Source of the DNA: Lentisphaerota bacterium
GTDB lineage: Bacteria > Verrucomicrobiota > Lentisphaeria > Victivallales > Victivallaceae
DNA length: 64,000 bases
Assembly (NCBI GenBank): GCA_015061815.1
Contig: SUVW01000001.1
Coordinates: forward strand, 1 to 64,000
Reading direction: 5' to 3'
Shown here: piece by piece, positions 55,400 through 64,000 of the stretch
Position numbering within the stretch: the stretch's first letter is position 1
Layout of the letters: the number at the start of each line of letters is the position of its first letter
The notes under the pieces: generated by a model
What the model was told of the DNA's origin: nothing
What the model saw: the letters and a program-made list of their open reading frames with translations, nothing else
Database searches by the model: none
Translations under genes and position numbers: made by a program

Positions 55400-57071
55400 T
55401 ATTCACCCGGTAATCATCATCCTGACGCTGTACTCCGCGCCATAACGACACCGGAACTCCCCGGCAGATGTAATCATCCGGCAGCAGCGGTGTCCATACC
55501 CGTCCCGGATAAACCGGCAAACGCGATGAAATCAAATACACGCTGTCATCCAATTTATCCAATTCATCCAGCGAACGCATCTGATGCACGGGGATCCCCA
55601 CATAAAACATACCGCTGTACATTCCTTCGATATCATATTTATAGATCCGGGAAACATCCGGCGGCAGCACCTGACGCACATCCGAACCGAATTTGCGCCA
55701 ACCATTTTCCATCAGCGAATAAGGCAGCAATTCCACTATGCCGACCACTCCGACACCAAAACTGAGCAACCCCACCAGCAGCCACACCGGCAACTTTTTC
55801 CGTCCCCGGCAAAATACCGCAAACGTCAACAACAGCAGCAACGCCGCACCGGAAGCCCAATAACTGTAACCGGCGATGATCTCCCGGAACAACATCTTTT
55901 CCGGATCGCCCAGAAAACGCAATATTACCGGCGGAGCGAAAGCAGCCGCCAGCACCAACAATACCGCCGCCGGAAAAAACAACCATCCCAATATCAGAGA
56001 TCTCCGCAAAAATGAACTGTAACGGCGCACCCCCAATTCATAATTCAATCCGGTCAATACCGCCAGCGGGCCGATGATAAAAAAGGTCAATTCTGTCGAT
56101 ATTCCGGGAATCAACCACACCAACGCCGCCATCGCAAAAAAGAGTGTCCGCAAATAACGGCTGAAAACCGGAACCGGAGAAATCGCCTGCAACGCCACAC
56201 AAAACGGCATCCACGCCACCAAAGTCCAGGGCATAAAGCGCAATGGCAATTTCACGGGGAAGAGCAGCAGATCCCGCAAATATTCCCCCGGAGTGATCAT
56301 CTTCAATTCCGCACCGGGATTTTTCAACAGTTCCATCCCGAAAGGATACGCCCAGATGATAATTACCAGCAGCAGCAAAATTATTCCGCCCAGAAACCCG
56401 GGAGTCCGGAATTTCCCGGCAAATGACAACGGACGGCGCAAAAATATCAACGGAAACACAAAGAACAAAATCACCACCGGACCGGAGGTCAGAAATCCCA
56501 GTGCCAGAAAAAAGGCCGATGCCATCCAGGCATAATTCCAATCTGCCAACCGGCTGCCATAATGAAAGAAAAGCAATTGCGCTGACAACAGAAAACATGC
56601 CGCCATCGTTTCCGGCCCGCCCTGTACACCTTTATCCAACGCAAAAATAGTTCCGAAACAGCAGAAGCCGGCAACCACTCCCGCCAGCTTGCCGCTGCGG
56701 CATCCGGCAGCAAATGCCGCCAGCAAAGACAACACCGCCAACATCGTTACCGATACCAGGCGCAATGCCGTTTCCATCGGCAGCGGCAAACGGTAAAGCA
56801 ATGAAACCAGTGCCGGATAAAGCGGCCAGACATCCCGCTGCAGCGTATTGTGTGCCTGCGCGGCGATCCCGGTTTCCGCCCCCCAGTGCATATCAATAAA
56901 ATCCACCGCAACAGCCGCATACAATCCCTCCTGCCGGAAAAGTTCCCGGCAACTGGTCAGCCAGGGCAGAAAAATAAACAGAAACATCACCGCAGACAAC
57001 AATATCGCCATACGGAAAGATATCCGGTATTCCAACTTCAATGACAGTGGTAATTTTTCCTGTTCTTTCAT
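55386..57071 (-). CDS. GT-C fold membrane glycosyltransferase (ArnT-like)
   Basis: The 561-residue protein has about eleven membrane helices. The first outside loop has FRQEGLYAAVAVDFIDMHWG, the ArnT-type acid and aromatic motif, and a soluble C-terminal tail follows the last helix. It probably uses a polyprenyl-phosphate sugar. It is the first gene of the unit with mnmA and nudC; the reason for this pairing is unclear. Confidence 0.82.
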   Translation of the reverse strand: MKEQEKLPLSLKLEYRISFRMAILLSAVMFLFIFLPWLTSCRELFRQEGLYAAVAVDFIDMHWGAETGIAAQAHNTLQRDVWPLYPALVSLLYRLPLPMETALRLVSVTMLAVLSLLAAFAAGCRSGKLAGVVAGFCCFGTIFALDKGVQGGPETMAACFLLSAQLLFFHYGSRLADWNYAWMASAFFLALGFLTSGPVVILFFVFPLIFLRRPLSFAGKFRTPGFLGGIILLLLVIIIWAYPFGMELLKNPGAELKMITPGEYLRDLLLFPVKLPLRFMPWTLVAWMPFCVALQAISPVPVFSRYLRTLFFAMAALVWLIPGISTELTFFIIGPLAVLTGLNYELGVRRYSSFLRRSLILGWLFFPAAVLLVLAAAFAPPVILRFLGDPEKMLFREIIAGYSYWASGAALLLLLTFAVFCRGRKKLPVWLLVGLLSFGVGVVGIVELLPYSLMENGWRKFGSDVRQVLPPDVSRIYKYDIEGMYSGMFYVGIPVHQMRSLDELDKLDDSVYLISSRLPVYPGRVWTPLLPDDYICRGVPVSLWRGVQRQDDDYRVNSDDE

Positions 57072-57278
57072 TGCTCTGTCCTCAACAAAACATCTGCTGT
57101 AATTCAGTTACTGTCCCATTTACGGTTGCGACAAATCCATCCGGCAGCGGCACATTGCGGTCAATCTTCTGCAAAACCGGCAGACATTTTCACAATCAGG
57201 CAGTTTCTGCGTGTAAATTTCACAATTTTCGAGACATTATCATAATTTAATACCGGTTGAGAATTTTTCAATCTTTTC

Positions 57279-58520
57279 TCATCTGATTTTACCGGTTTTC
57301 AACACTCTTTCCAGTTCCAGCCGCTCAAATACCGGCAGAACGACCGCATTTTTGCCCAATCCCGGAATTCTGGTCAAAAGAAAATCCGACATGGCAACTT
57401 TCACCATTTTCCCCGTTGGTCTGCCGGAGAAAAAATATCCCGGTCTGCCGGAAAATTTCTCCTGCAGCAGCACAACATCATCCGGCGACATGGATATAAC
57501 AGCAATGCGATTCCCGTAAGGGAGCATTTCAAACAACTTTTTCCGGGTGATATCCCGGGAAAACCTCCCGGCATTAAAAGAGAAAACTGCCATATCTGCT
57601 CCTGCGGCCCGCCGGATCATCTCTGCTGCCGCCTCTCCGAATTGCTGCCGGTCCGGGAAAACCGCCAGCAACTCTCCTCCCTCTTTCCGGGCTGCGCGTT
57701 CCGCCTCACGCATAAGATTCATGATCCGGTCATCTTTATTTTTTCCGGGACGCAAAAGTTGCGAAGAGGCATAGAGAAATTTCCGCTTTTCATCAAACAC
57801 TAAAGTCAATTTCACCGCCGATTGACCGTATGCGCCGGGCTGAACCGCCAGCACACCATTGATCACCCTGCCGGGCTCTTCCCGGTGAGAATGCGCTCCG
57901 GCGATGGCATCTATTTCCGGCACCTCATAAAGCAGACGGTTTATTGTCAAATAATTGCTGACAGAAATATGACACAGCAAAACGATGGCATCGCATCCGG
58001 CTTTTTGCAATTCCGGGACGATCAGCCTGACCGCACTTACCACATCTGTATAAGTCAATTCTTTCCAGTATCCGGCCAGTTTTTTCAAGCCGACATCCCC
58101 CAAACCGATCACCCCGATCCGGCAGCCATCCCTTTCGATGACCTTATATCCGGGCAAATCGATCCCGGCAAGCTGCCACTGGGCGGCCAATATTTCACCC
58201 CGGAACTCCCGCTGCCACATCTGCAATACCGGCAGACTGAATTCCAAATCATGATTTCCGGGGATCAGCAAATCATATCCCAGAATATTAAATGCCCGGA
58301 TAACCGGCAAACCATCGGCCCGGACCATCGCATAATTCCCCTGAACCATATCTCCCAAATCGACTTTCACCGCCCGGGGATATTTGCTTATTACCGGAGC
58401 CAACGCTGCCAGATCAGCCAATCTGCCATGCAGATCGCCGGTCACGATAAAAACCACCTCATTGCTTTCAAGCCGCAGCAAACAGCACAGCGACATGAAC
58501 AGCAGAATATATCTTATCAT
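57279..58520 (-). CDS. 5'-nucleotidase/UshA-like metallophosphatase
   Basis: The protein (about 413 residues) begins with a signal-like MIRYILLFMSLCCLLRLESN, then the calcineurin-type motifs TGDLHGRLADL, VDLGDMVQ, PGNHDLEFS, LLCHIS and GAHSH, and a C-terminal 5'-nucleotidase domain (about 300-413) with FNAGRFSRDI and EMLPYGNRI. UshA-like enzymes hydrolyse nucleotides outside the cytoplasm. The start at 58520 lies 22 bp after the metY stop; the longer frame overlaps metY. Confidence 0.88.
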   Translation of the reverse strand: MIRYILLFMSLCCLLRLESNEVVFIVTGDLHGRLADLAALAPVISKYPRAVKVDLGDMVQGNYAMVRADGLPVIRAFNILGYDLLIPGNHDLEFSLPVLQMWQREFRGEILAAQWQLAGIDLPGYKVIERDGCRIGVIGLGDVGLKKLAGYWKELTYTDVVSAVRLIVPELQKAGCDAIVLLCHISVSNYLTINRLLYEVPEIDAIAGAHSHREEPGRVINGVLAVQPGAYGQSAVKLTLVFDEKRKFLYASSQLLRPGKNKDDRIMNLMREAERAARKEGGELLAVFPDRQQFGEAAAEMIRRAAGADMAVFSFNAGRFSRDITRKKLFEMLPYGNRIAVISMSPDDVVLLQEKFSGRPGYFFSGRPTGKMVKVAMSDFLLTRIPGLGKNAVVLPVFERLELERVLKTGKIR

Positions 58521-58542
58521 AACCGGCACATCCGGAAAAATA

Positions 58543-59823
58543 TCACGCCAGAGCCAATGCCTGATCAAAATCAGCTTTGATGTCCTCTATATTCTCCAAA
58601 CCGACTGAAACCCGGATCAAATCAGGAGAAACTCCGGCGGCCTCCAGTTCGGCTTCTGAAAGCTGCCGGTGAGTCATGCTTGCCGGATGCAGCACTCCGG
58701 TGCGGGCATCCGCCACATGAACTACGATCGCCGCCAATTTCAAAGCATTCATCACCTTTTCTCCGGCAGCTCTGCCGCCCTTCACTCCGAAGCACAGCAC
58801 TCCGGAGGCCATCGAACCGGTAAAATATTTCTGAACTTTTTCATACTCCGGATTGTCCGCCAGTCCCGGATAATTCACCCAGCTGACTTTCGGATGCTTC
58901 CGCAAAAATTCCGCCAGCAGCAGAGCATTGCTGCTGTGCCTTTCCATACGCAGGTGAAGCGTTTCCGCCCCCAGATTGGCCAGAAATGCATTGAACGGCA
59001 TCATCGGGATACCATAATCCCGTACCAACTGCACCCGCAATTTCACTGAAAACGGTGCTGCGGCAAAGTCTTTGGTGTAGATCAATCCGTGATAACTTGA
59101 ATCCGGTTCGGTAAACTCCGGAAATTTTCCGTTGCTCCAATCAAATCCGCCCTTTTCCACAATGATACCGCCGACGGCGGTGGCGTGCCCATCAATGTAT
59201 TTCGTGGTGGAGTGAGTAACGATATCGGCCCCGAATTCAAAAGGACGGCAGAGAATCGGAGTGGGAAACGTATTATCGACTATCAATGGCAGACCATTGG
59301 CGTGTGCCACTTTGGCATACATTTCAAAATCCGCCACCAGCAGAGCCGGATTGGCCAGAGATTCGACAAAGATCGCCTTGGTATTTTCGCGGACTTCTGC
59401 GGCCACCGCCGCTTCGTCCATATCCGGAGTGACAAAAGATATTTCGATACCGGCTTTTTTCAGCGTGTTGGTGAACAATGACACCGTTCCACCGTAAAGA
59501 CTGGATAATGCCAGGATATGATCTCCGCACCGGGCGATATTCATCAGCGCAAAAGCATTGGCAGTCTGACCGCTGCTGACTGCCACCGCTGCGACACCGC
59601 CTTCCATCGCGGCAATTTTTTTCTCAAAGGCATCCACCGTCGGATTGGCCAGACGGGTGTAGAAAAAACCTTCCCGCTTCAAATCAAAAAGATCCGCCAC
59701 ACTCTGAACATCATCATATTTATAAGTCGTACTCTGAACGATCGGTACTACCCTTGCCGCACCATTTTCCGGTTCATATCCGGCCTGAATGGCCAATGTT
59801 TCGATTTTCCAATTTTTGTCCAT
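58543..59823 (-). CDS. metY: O-acetylhomoserine sulfhydrylase (MetY family)
   Basis: The 426-residue PLP enzyme has the YDYTRxxNPT-like FYTRLANPTVDAFEKKIAAME, the PLP lysine in THSTTKYIDGHATAVGG and SSYHGLIY. MetY makes homocysteine from O-acetylhomoserine and sulfide. This links to the hom gene at 23379 in methionine synthesis. It follows the YihY-like gene by 15 bp, and an AAAGGAAAG ribosome site precedes it; there is no room for a riboswitch. Confidence 0.95.
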   Translation of the reverse strand: MDKNWKIETLAIQAGYEPENGAARVVPIVQSTTYKYDDVQSVADLFDLKREGFFYTRLANPTVDAFEKKIAAMEGGVAAVAVSSGQTANAFALMNIARCGDHILALSSLYGGTVSLFTNTLKKAGIEISFVTPDMDEAAVAAEVRENTKAIFVESLANPALLVADFEMYAKVAHANGLPLIVDNTFPTPILCRPFEFGADIVTHSTTKYIDGHATAVGGIIVEKGGFDWSNGKFPEFTEPDSSYHGLIYTKDFAAAPFSVKLRVQLVRDYGIPMMPFNAFLANLGAETLHLRMERHSSNALLLAEFLRKHPKVSWVNYPGLADNPEYEKVQKYFTGSMASGVLCFGVKGGRAAGEKVMNALKLAAIVVHVADARTGVLHPASMTHRQLSEAELEAAGVSPDLIRVSVGLENIEDIKADFDQALALA

Positions 59824-59838
59824 TTACACTCTTTCCTT

Positions 59839-61089
59839 TCACAATTCGTGTATTTTCATATTCAAATCGCTGCTGCATATTGACTTTTCCATTTTGCAGA
59901 AAAGTTCTTCAAAGCGGGAAAATTCCGGGGTTTCTCCATCCCCGATCCCGTTGATGATATGCATAAAATCCATTACCGAAAACTTTTCCGGCGGCACTCC
60001 CGGCAGAAAAAACACCTGCCCTTCCGGAGAAACGCTCCGGCAGAGTATCCCCGCATCAAGCAATTCCCCGATTTCGGAACGCATCACCGTATCCGGCACC
60101 CGCAAATTCAAAGAGATATCATCCTCGGCCACCGGCCCGCTGCCGGCTTCAAATTCCCGGAAAACCTGCCGTAAAATCGCCAGTTGATGCTCCCTGCGCA
60201 ACCGCAACGGTGTTTTACGCCTGGTCTCATTGAATACCCCGCTGCGCAAATGCTGATGTACAAAACTTATCTCCGCACCGAAAAGGATCAACTGCCACGA
60301 CCAATTCACCCAAATCAGAAACAACGGCAATATCGCGAAACTGCCGTACAACCGGTTATAGGAAAATACGGAACTCTGCAGAAACATAAATGAATCCTGA
60401 AGTATCTGAAAACAAATACCCGTAATAATTCCGGCCGCCAGAGCCCCGCGCCAGCGCACCCGGGTATTCGGCACCCGCAAAAAGATGAAAAAAAACAGTA
60501 AACTTCCGGCAACAACCGGCACTATACCGGCTGCACTTTCCAACAGCCAGTGGGTAAAGTGCCATTCCGGGATGGCATCACTGGAAGCATTGATCCGGCG
60601 GCGGAGCATCATTCCGAAAGTACTGACTGCCACCATCAGAATCGGAGTAAGTAAAATCAATGAAAGATAACTGCTGAATTTCCGCAGAATATTCCGGCGC
60701 GGCGGCAACCCCCAAACTACGTTAAATGATTTTTCCACATTGGTGATCAACCAGATGACCGTCCACAGCAACGCAATAACACCTACTCCGGCGACGATAC
60801 CGCCGGAAGCTTCTTTCAGCGTTCTCTCGGCGATCTGACAGACATAATCAAGCATCTCATGCTGGGCGGGGAAACGGGAATAAAGAGCATCCCGCAGCAG
60901 AGATTCCAGCCCGAACCCTTTGGATATGCCGAAAAGCAACGCCGCCAGCGGCACTATGGCAAACAATGTGTAATAGGTCAAAACCACCGCCTGCTGGCCC
61001 ATTTGATCACCGACATAACGTTTTCCGCTGAATTTGATGATCCGGCCGCAATCCCGCAGCCACAACATTATTGAATGTCTGATTTTCAT
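59839..61089 (-). CDS. YihY/BrkB-family membrane protein
   Basis: The protein (about 416 residues from MKIRHSIMLWLRDCG) has six hydrophobic helices with QQAVVLTYYTLFAIVPLAALLFG, NVVWGLPPRRN and VSWNSWQLILFGAEISFVH-like sequence (WVNWSWQLILFGAEISFV). After the membrane part a winged-helix-like C-terminal domain (about 310-400) follows. The family is of unsettled function (once called ribonuclease BN). The start could also be 61107. It begins 22 bp after lepB. Confidence 0.88.
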   Translation of the reverse strand: MKIRHSIMLWLRDCGRIIKFSGKRYVGDQMGQQAVVLTYYTLFAIVPLAALLFGISKGFGLESLLRDALYSRFPAQHEMLDYVCQIAERTLKEASGGIVAGVGVIALLWTVIWLITNVEKSFNVVWGLPPRRNILRKFSSYLSLILLTPILMVAVSTFGMMLRRRINASSDAIPEWHFTHWLLESAAGIVPVVAGSLLFFFIFLRVPNTRVRWRGALAAGIITGICFQILQDSFMFLQSSVFSYNRLYGSFAILPLFLIWVNWSWQLILFGAEISFVHQHLRSGVFNETRRKTPLRLRREHQLAILRQVFREFEAGSGPVAEDDISLNLRVPDTVMRSEIGELLDAGILCRSVSPEGQVFFLPGVPPEKFSVMDFMHIINGIGDGETPEFSRFEELFCKMEKSICSSDLNMKIHEL

Positions 61090-61111
61090 TCTCTTCCCGT
61101 CCCCCATACTG

Positions 61112-62293
61112 TTATTGATACGACATGACCGGGAATGTCGCTGCCCCGGCTTCCCCGGTGGCCTCATCCAATGGTTCCTGCCGGTCGACCCATCCCACTC
61201 TGCGGCTGAACGGATAAAATACAAACCACGCTCTGCCGATCAAATTCTTCCTCGGAACCGCACCGAAATAGCGGCTGTCCATGCTGAATTTGGAATTATC
61301 CCCCAGCATAAGATAGTGATCTTCCGGTACAGTATATTCTCCGCCATAAGCAAATAATAAACTGCCCATCCCGTTCAAGTGTCCGTGATATCCCCCTTTA
61401 CCGGAATAAACTTTGGCAAACGCCCCGGCAATATCCTGTATCCGGGAAAACTCTTTTGCCCCGGCCGGACGCACATAAAGCTGGTCATCTTTGATCTTTA
61501 CCGTATCTCCGGGCAGAGCCGCCAATCGCTTGATATAATAATATCCCCCGGAAGTCGCAACCGGGATCCCGTCAACCTGCAAACCTTCCGTATTGAATAC
61601 GATGATATCTCCCCGGGCCGGAGGCTTCAAATACATGCTTACTCTTTCCACAAAAAGATGATCCCCCAGAGAAACCACCCCCTCGCTGATCGTTTCGCCT
61701 GGAGCAAAATCACTTTTGGACGACAGTTTGGAATAATCCAGCACCTGCCGTTCATTTCCCGGCAGAAGATATCTTCCGCTGTCACCGGTCAGAAGAGTCC
61801 CGTCAAAAATCCGTCCGCTGACCTTTTCCAAATTAAAAACTGACAACGGGACATTGCCATTTTTCAATTCCGCACTGGTACAACCGTATATCAAATTATG
61901 TAAAAATCCCGGAATTTTGCCGAATCCGGGGTTGGCATTGCCGGGAAACTGTTGATGATGCACCCCAAAAAGTGTCGGCTGCATCGAACCGGTGGGAATT
62001 CTGAACGGCTGAAAAAACAATCCGCGCAAGCCAAAGGCGACAACACCTACCACAATGATCAAATCCAGCAGCGCATACATTCTGCCGCGACGGGGAAGCG
62101 GCAAGGACTCACAGTCTTTGCGCGCTTTGAGCAATGCGGCATCCAAATGATCTGCCGGAGCATTTGCCAATTCCGTTATAATACTGTCAAATTGCAGCCG
62201 CAACGCCGGGGAGAGCAGATCATCCTCGGCGCGGCGGCGGGCTTTCATTTCTGAAAGTTGTTTTTTACGTTTCCGTTCTTTTAAGAAATTCAT
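61112..62293 (-). CDS. lepB: Signal peptidase I, enlarged form
   Basis: The 393-residue protein has a charged N-terminal region (about 1-70), one membrane helix (about 73-92), the catalytic Ser103 in RIPTGSMQPTLFG and general base Lys255 in YYIKRLAALPGD, plus the GDNSKFSMDSRYFG box. It cleaves signal peptides of exported proteins. A stretch of about 105 residues (111-215) between the Ser box and the next conserved box is an insertion relative to small LepB forms. Confidence 0.93.
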   Translation of the reverse strand: MNFLKERKRKKQLSEMKARRRAEDDLLSPALRLQFDSIITELANAPADHLDAALLKARKDCESLPLPRRGRMYALLDLIIVVGVVAFGLRGLFFQPFRIPTGSMQPTLFGVHHQQFPGNANPGFGKIPGFLHNLIYGCTSAELKNGNVPLSVFNLEKVSGRIFDGTLLTGDSGRYLLPGNERQVLDYSKLSSKSDFAPGETISEGVVSLGDHLFVERVSMYLKPPARGDIIVFNTEGLQVDGIPVATSGGYYYIKRLAALPGDTVKIKDDQLYVRPAGAKEFSRIQDIAGAFAKVYSGKGGYHGHLNGMGSLLFAYGGEYTVPEDHYLMLGDNSKFSMDSRYFGAVPRKNLIGRAWFVFYPFSRRVGWVDRQEPLDEATGEAGAATFPVMSYQ

Positions 62294-62311
62294 CCTGTTT
62301 TCTCTGCGCTT

Positions 62312-62704
62312 TTACCTGCGTCCGGGGCGATGTGCCGGAGCCGGACGGTGATGACGGGGCGGAGCCGGACGGTGATAGTGGTTGCGGGGCACCGTATAAC
62401 GGTACTGCACCACCGGAGCCGGTGCATAAACAACCGGAGCCGGAGGCGCAACTGTGACCGGATCAGTGTACACCACCTGAACCGGAGCCGGAACCACTGC
62501 CGGAGCCGGAACCACTGCCGGAGCCGGAACTGCAACCACCGGAGCCGGTGCAATCACCCGCGCCACCAGATTTACGATCCCGGCCGCCAGAGCCAAACCG
62601 TCATTGCCATGATGATGATGTCTGGTCCCATGCGGACCGGCAAACGCGGTCGTACCTACCAGCATCACTGCCAACACCGTCATTGTTTTAGTAAGATTTT
62701 TCAT
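62312..62704 (-). CDS. Small secreted Pro/Val/Ala- and His-rich protein
   Basis: The product (about 130 residues from MKNLTKTMTVLAVMLVGTTAFAG, a signal peptide) has HHHH after the cleavage site, a central PAPAVV/PAPVV repeat region with 18-bp DNA repeats, and a His/Pro/Arg-rich end. No known domain is seen. It could bind metal or the cell wall. It has its own promoter at 62789-62816. Confidence 0.65.
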   Translation of the reverse strand: MKNLTKTMTVLAVMLVGTTAFAGPHGTRHHHHGNDGLALAAGIVNLVARVIAPAPVVAVPAPAVVPAPAVVPAPVQVVYTDPVTVAPPAPVVYAPAPVVQYRYTVPRNHYHRPAPPRHHRPAPAHRPGRR

Positions 62705-62788
62705 AACTTTTCCCTTTCGTTTTAAGAGTTGCTGTTGTTTAGCCGTTTCCGGCGACTCCAACCCTTTAACGTTAAGGATTCCCTAATT

Positions 62789-62816
62789 ATTTTACACTCT
62801 TTACTTTTTCCTGCAA
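62789..62816 (-). promoter_or_regulatory. Promoter of the His/Pro-rich gene
   Basis: Minus strand: -35 TTGCAG at 62811-62816, 16 bp spacer, extended -10 TGTAAAAT with TAAAAT at 62789-62794. Confidence 0.55.
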
Positions 62817-62824
62817 AAAATTTA

Positions 62825-64000
62825 TTATTTTCCGCAATCGACCACGATCCCGCGCCGCTTGAATGTGGGGACATCCAAATCTTCCCCATCGAGCATCACC
62901 GGAGTGGTATTTTCCATAATCCCCTTATCTTCAACGATCAAATTCGGCAGATCCATCTGGGTTCCCGGTTCATTGTCATATTCAACGGCTTTATTTACAC
63001 CGGAAGTCCGCTTTCCACTGACAGAAGTGACCGGTGACGGACGATCCAGGTAACGAACCGTCAAAGCTGTCAATTGGAGCTTTCCGGTGAACTCTTCTGA
63101 TGTTGCCGCTCCCATAACTATGATTTTTTCCAAATCCGGATCACATTGACGGGCGCAAAGATCCAATACCGCCCTGGCACTTCCAAGAGAAAGTTCCGGT
63201 CCGCCCAGCAAAGAAAATGCTACTGCATCTGCCGTATCCAGACTTTCCGGTCCGCCCAGCAACGGTGAGGCCAGCAGCTTTTCCGTCGCCCTTGAATAAG
63301 CATCGTCTCCGGCTTCAACCAGAGCCGTCCCCAACGCGCAAAGAGTGTGCCTCCGCTTCAAAACTCCGGTAAAAGATGCGAAATCAGCATTAAAAAGATT
63401 GCCGCCGCCAAGTATCGACGCCACCGCCCGCAATGTGCGGGCCATCTCCTTATCCGACAGGATGAATGCATCATTGATCGCCGTTTCGCCATCCAACGTG
63501 GAAAACAATAAATCATTGGGCAGAACGATCACCGCATCGGCAATCGGCAGAATATCATTTTTGATCTTATCCTCGGCCAGCCGGCGGCGGCGGATGCCTT
63601 CCATAGAAAACGGCAGAGTGACCAACACCGCCGTTGTTATATGCAGTTTAGCCGCCACGCCCAGCACCACCGGCAAACCGCCGGTGGCCAAACCGCCGCC
63701 CAATCCGGCAACGACGATCAAAACATCCGTGTCACTCAAAACATTATGCAGCTGCTTGCGCTCATTGGCCAAAGCCTGCTGACCGGCGATCAGATCACCG
63801 CCGCACCCGCGACCGGAACGCAGCAGTCTGCCGGCCTGTATCCAATGTTCCTCCCCAAGTTGTGTTCCGGCCAGAGAAGTCACATCGCTATCGACTGCCA
63901 GCAGATGAAAACCTGCACTTTCAAAACTTCCGGCAAATTCGCGGATGACCCGGCAACCGGCTCCGCCGACCGCCATTACTGTGATTTTTTTGCTTCCCAT
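62825..64000 (-). CDS. ftsZ: Divergent FtsZ cell-division GTPase
   Basis: The 391-residue protein follows FtsZ from end to end: GTP loop MAVGGAGCRVI (9-19), tubulin-signature loop GLGGGLATGG (99-108) where FtsZ has GMGGGTGTGA, PFSMEG, IVLPND, and T7 loop NADFAS (204-209) where FtsZ has NxDFAD. The C-terminus ends with LDVPTFKRRG like the FtsZ C-terminal peptide. The usual second T7 Asp is a Ser. The start at 64000 is at the window edge, so a longer N-terminus cannot be excluded. A standard FtsZ elsewhere in the genome is possible. Confidence 0.82.
   Translation of the reverse strand: MGSKKITVMAVGGAGCRVIREFAGSFESAGFHLLAVDSDVTSLAGTQLGEEHWIQAGRLLRSGRGCGGDLIAGQQALANERKQLHNVLSDTDVLIVVAGLGGGLATGGLPVVLGVAAKLHITTAVLVTLPFSMEGIRRRRLAEDKIKNDILPIADAVIVLPNDLLFSTLDGETAINDAFILSDKEMARTLRAVASILGGGNLFNADFASFTGVLKRRHTLCALGTALVEAGDDAYSRATEKLLASPLLGGPESLDTADAVAFSLLGGPELSLGSARAVLDLCARQCDPDLEKIIVMGAATSEEFTGKLQLTALTVRYLDRPSPVTSVSGKRTSGVNKAVEYDNEPGTQMDLPNLIVEDKGIMENTTPVMLDGEDLDVPTFKRRGIVVDCGK

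Noticed and set aside
59823-59838. A SAM riboswitch before metY
   Set aside because: The gap to the upstream gene is only 15 bp, and no fitting structure lies in the end of the upstream gene.
62380-62580. Dense GGAGCCGG repeats, possibly an origin or iterons
   Set aside because: They encode PAPVV units in frame in a secreted protein; no DnaA box cluster was seen.

Overview
The window looks like a piece of a chromosome from a Gram-negative anaerobe of the PVC superphylum, most likely Lentisphaerae (Victivallis-like). This is inferred from gene content and was not checked by any search. The clues are a V/A-type ATPase operon of the chlamydial/spirochaetal kind (E, DUF2764, A, B, D), a divergent FtsZ, LolC/LolD lipoprotein export (so an outer membrane), a bacterial A-type RNase P RNA, and two carbohydrate esterases (CE15-like and CE12-like) that fit a plant-polysaccharide lifestyle. 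No phage, insertion sequence, CRISPR array or tRNA gene was seen.

Layout. Positions 1-331 hold the 5' part of a 16S rRNA gene on the minus strand, preceded (332-860) by three tandem promoters with the same geometry. Positions 861-16351 are minus-strand housekeeping units: Sel1-repeat protein, CE15-like esterase, NtrC-type regulator, argS, mannose-6-phosphate isomerase and YbgC-like thioesterase; then holA and an isopropylmalate/citramalate synthase-like gene; then the V-ATPase catalytic sector. Positions 16603-21863 are on the plus strand: NifU-like protein, UPF0489 protein, plsC-like, CobS-like, DUF1015, rpmA and obg. Aspartokinase and homoserine dehydrogenase follow on the minus strand. At 24830-28321 (plus) lie a 20-residue-repeat secreted protein and an ABC exporter with an HlyD-type partner. 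TauE, purC and rplU are at 28328-30390 (minus).

Positions 30490-35358 are the clearest accessory island: three family-2 glycosyltransferases alternating with two paralogous FkbM-type methyltransferases, partly AT-rich. One methyltransferase has a one-base frameshift near its N-terminus and is preceded by a 25-codon mini-ORF with a very strong ribosome binding site. A cluster of palindromic repeats separates the island from an rRNA (uracil-5) methyltransferase gene. Next come an unknown secreted protein, a phosphoesterase, rnpB, a GT-C type membrane protein, metG, a surface-repeat-like protein, a CE12-like esterase, plsX and rpmF (too short for most ORF filters), azlC/azlD, and an operon of two GT-C type proteins with LolC and LolD. 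The last part holds a MATE transporter, nudC, mnmA, another GT-C protein, a 5'-nucleotidase-like protein, metY, a YihY-like protein, lepB, a small Pro/Val/His-rich secreted protein and the divergent ftsZ.

How they work together. Methionine/threonine supply is represented by aspartokinase, homoserine dehydrogenase, MetY and MetG; phospholipid start by PlsX and a PlsC-like protein; envelope glycosylation by four GT-C type proteins and the GT2/FkbM island; protein export by LepB and LolCD. Promoters across the window share one look: a TTG-started -35 box, a 16-17 bp spacer and a -10 box that is usually TATATT, often preceded by TG plus one base.
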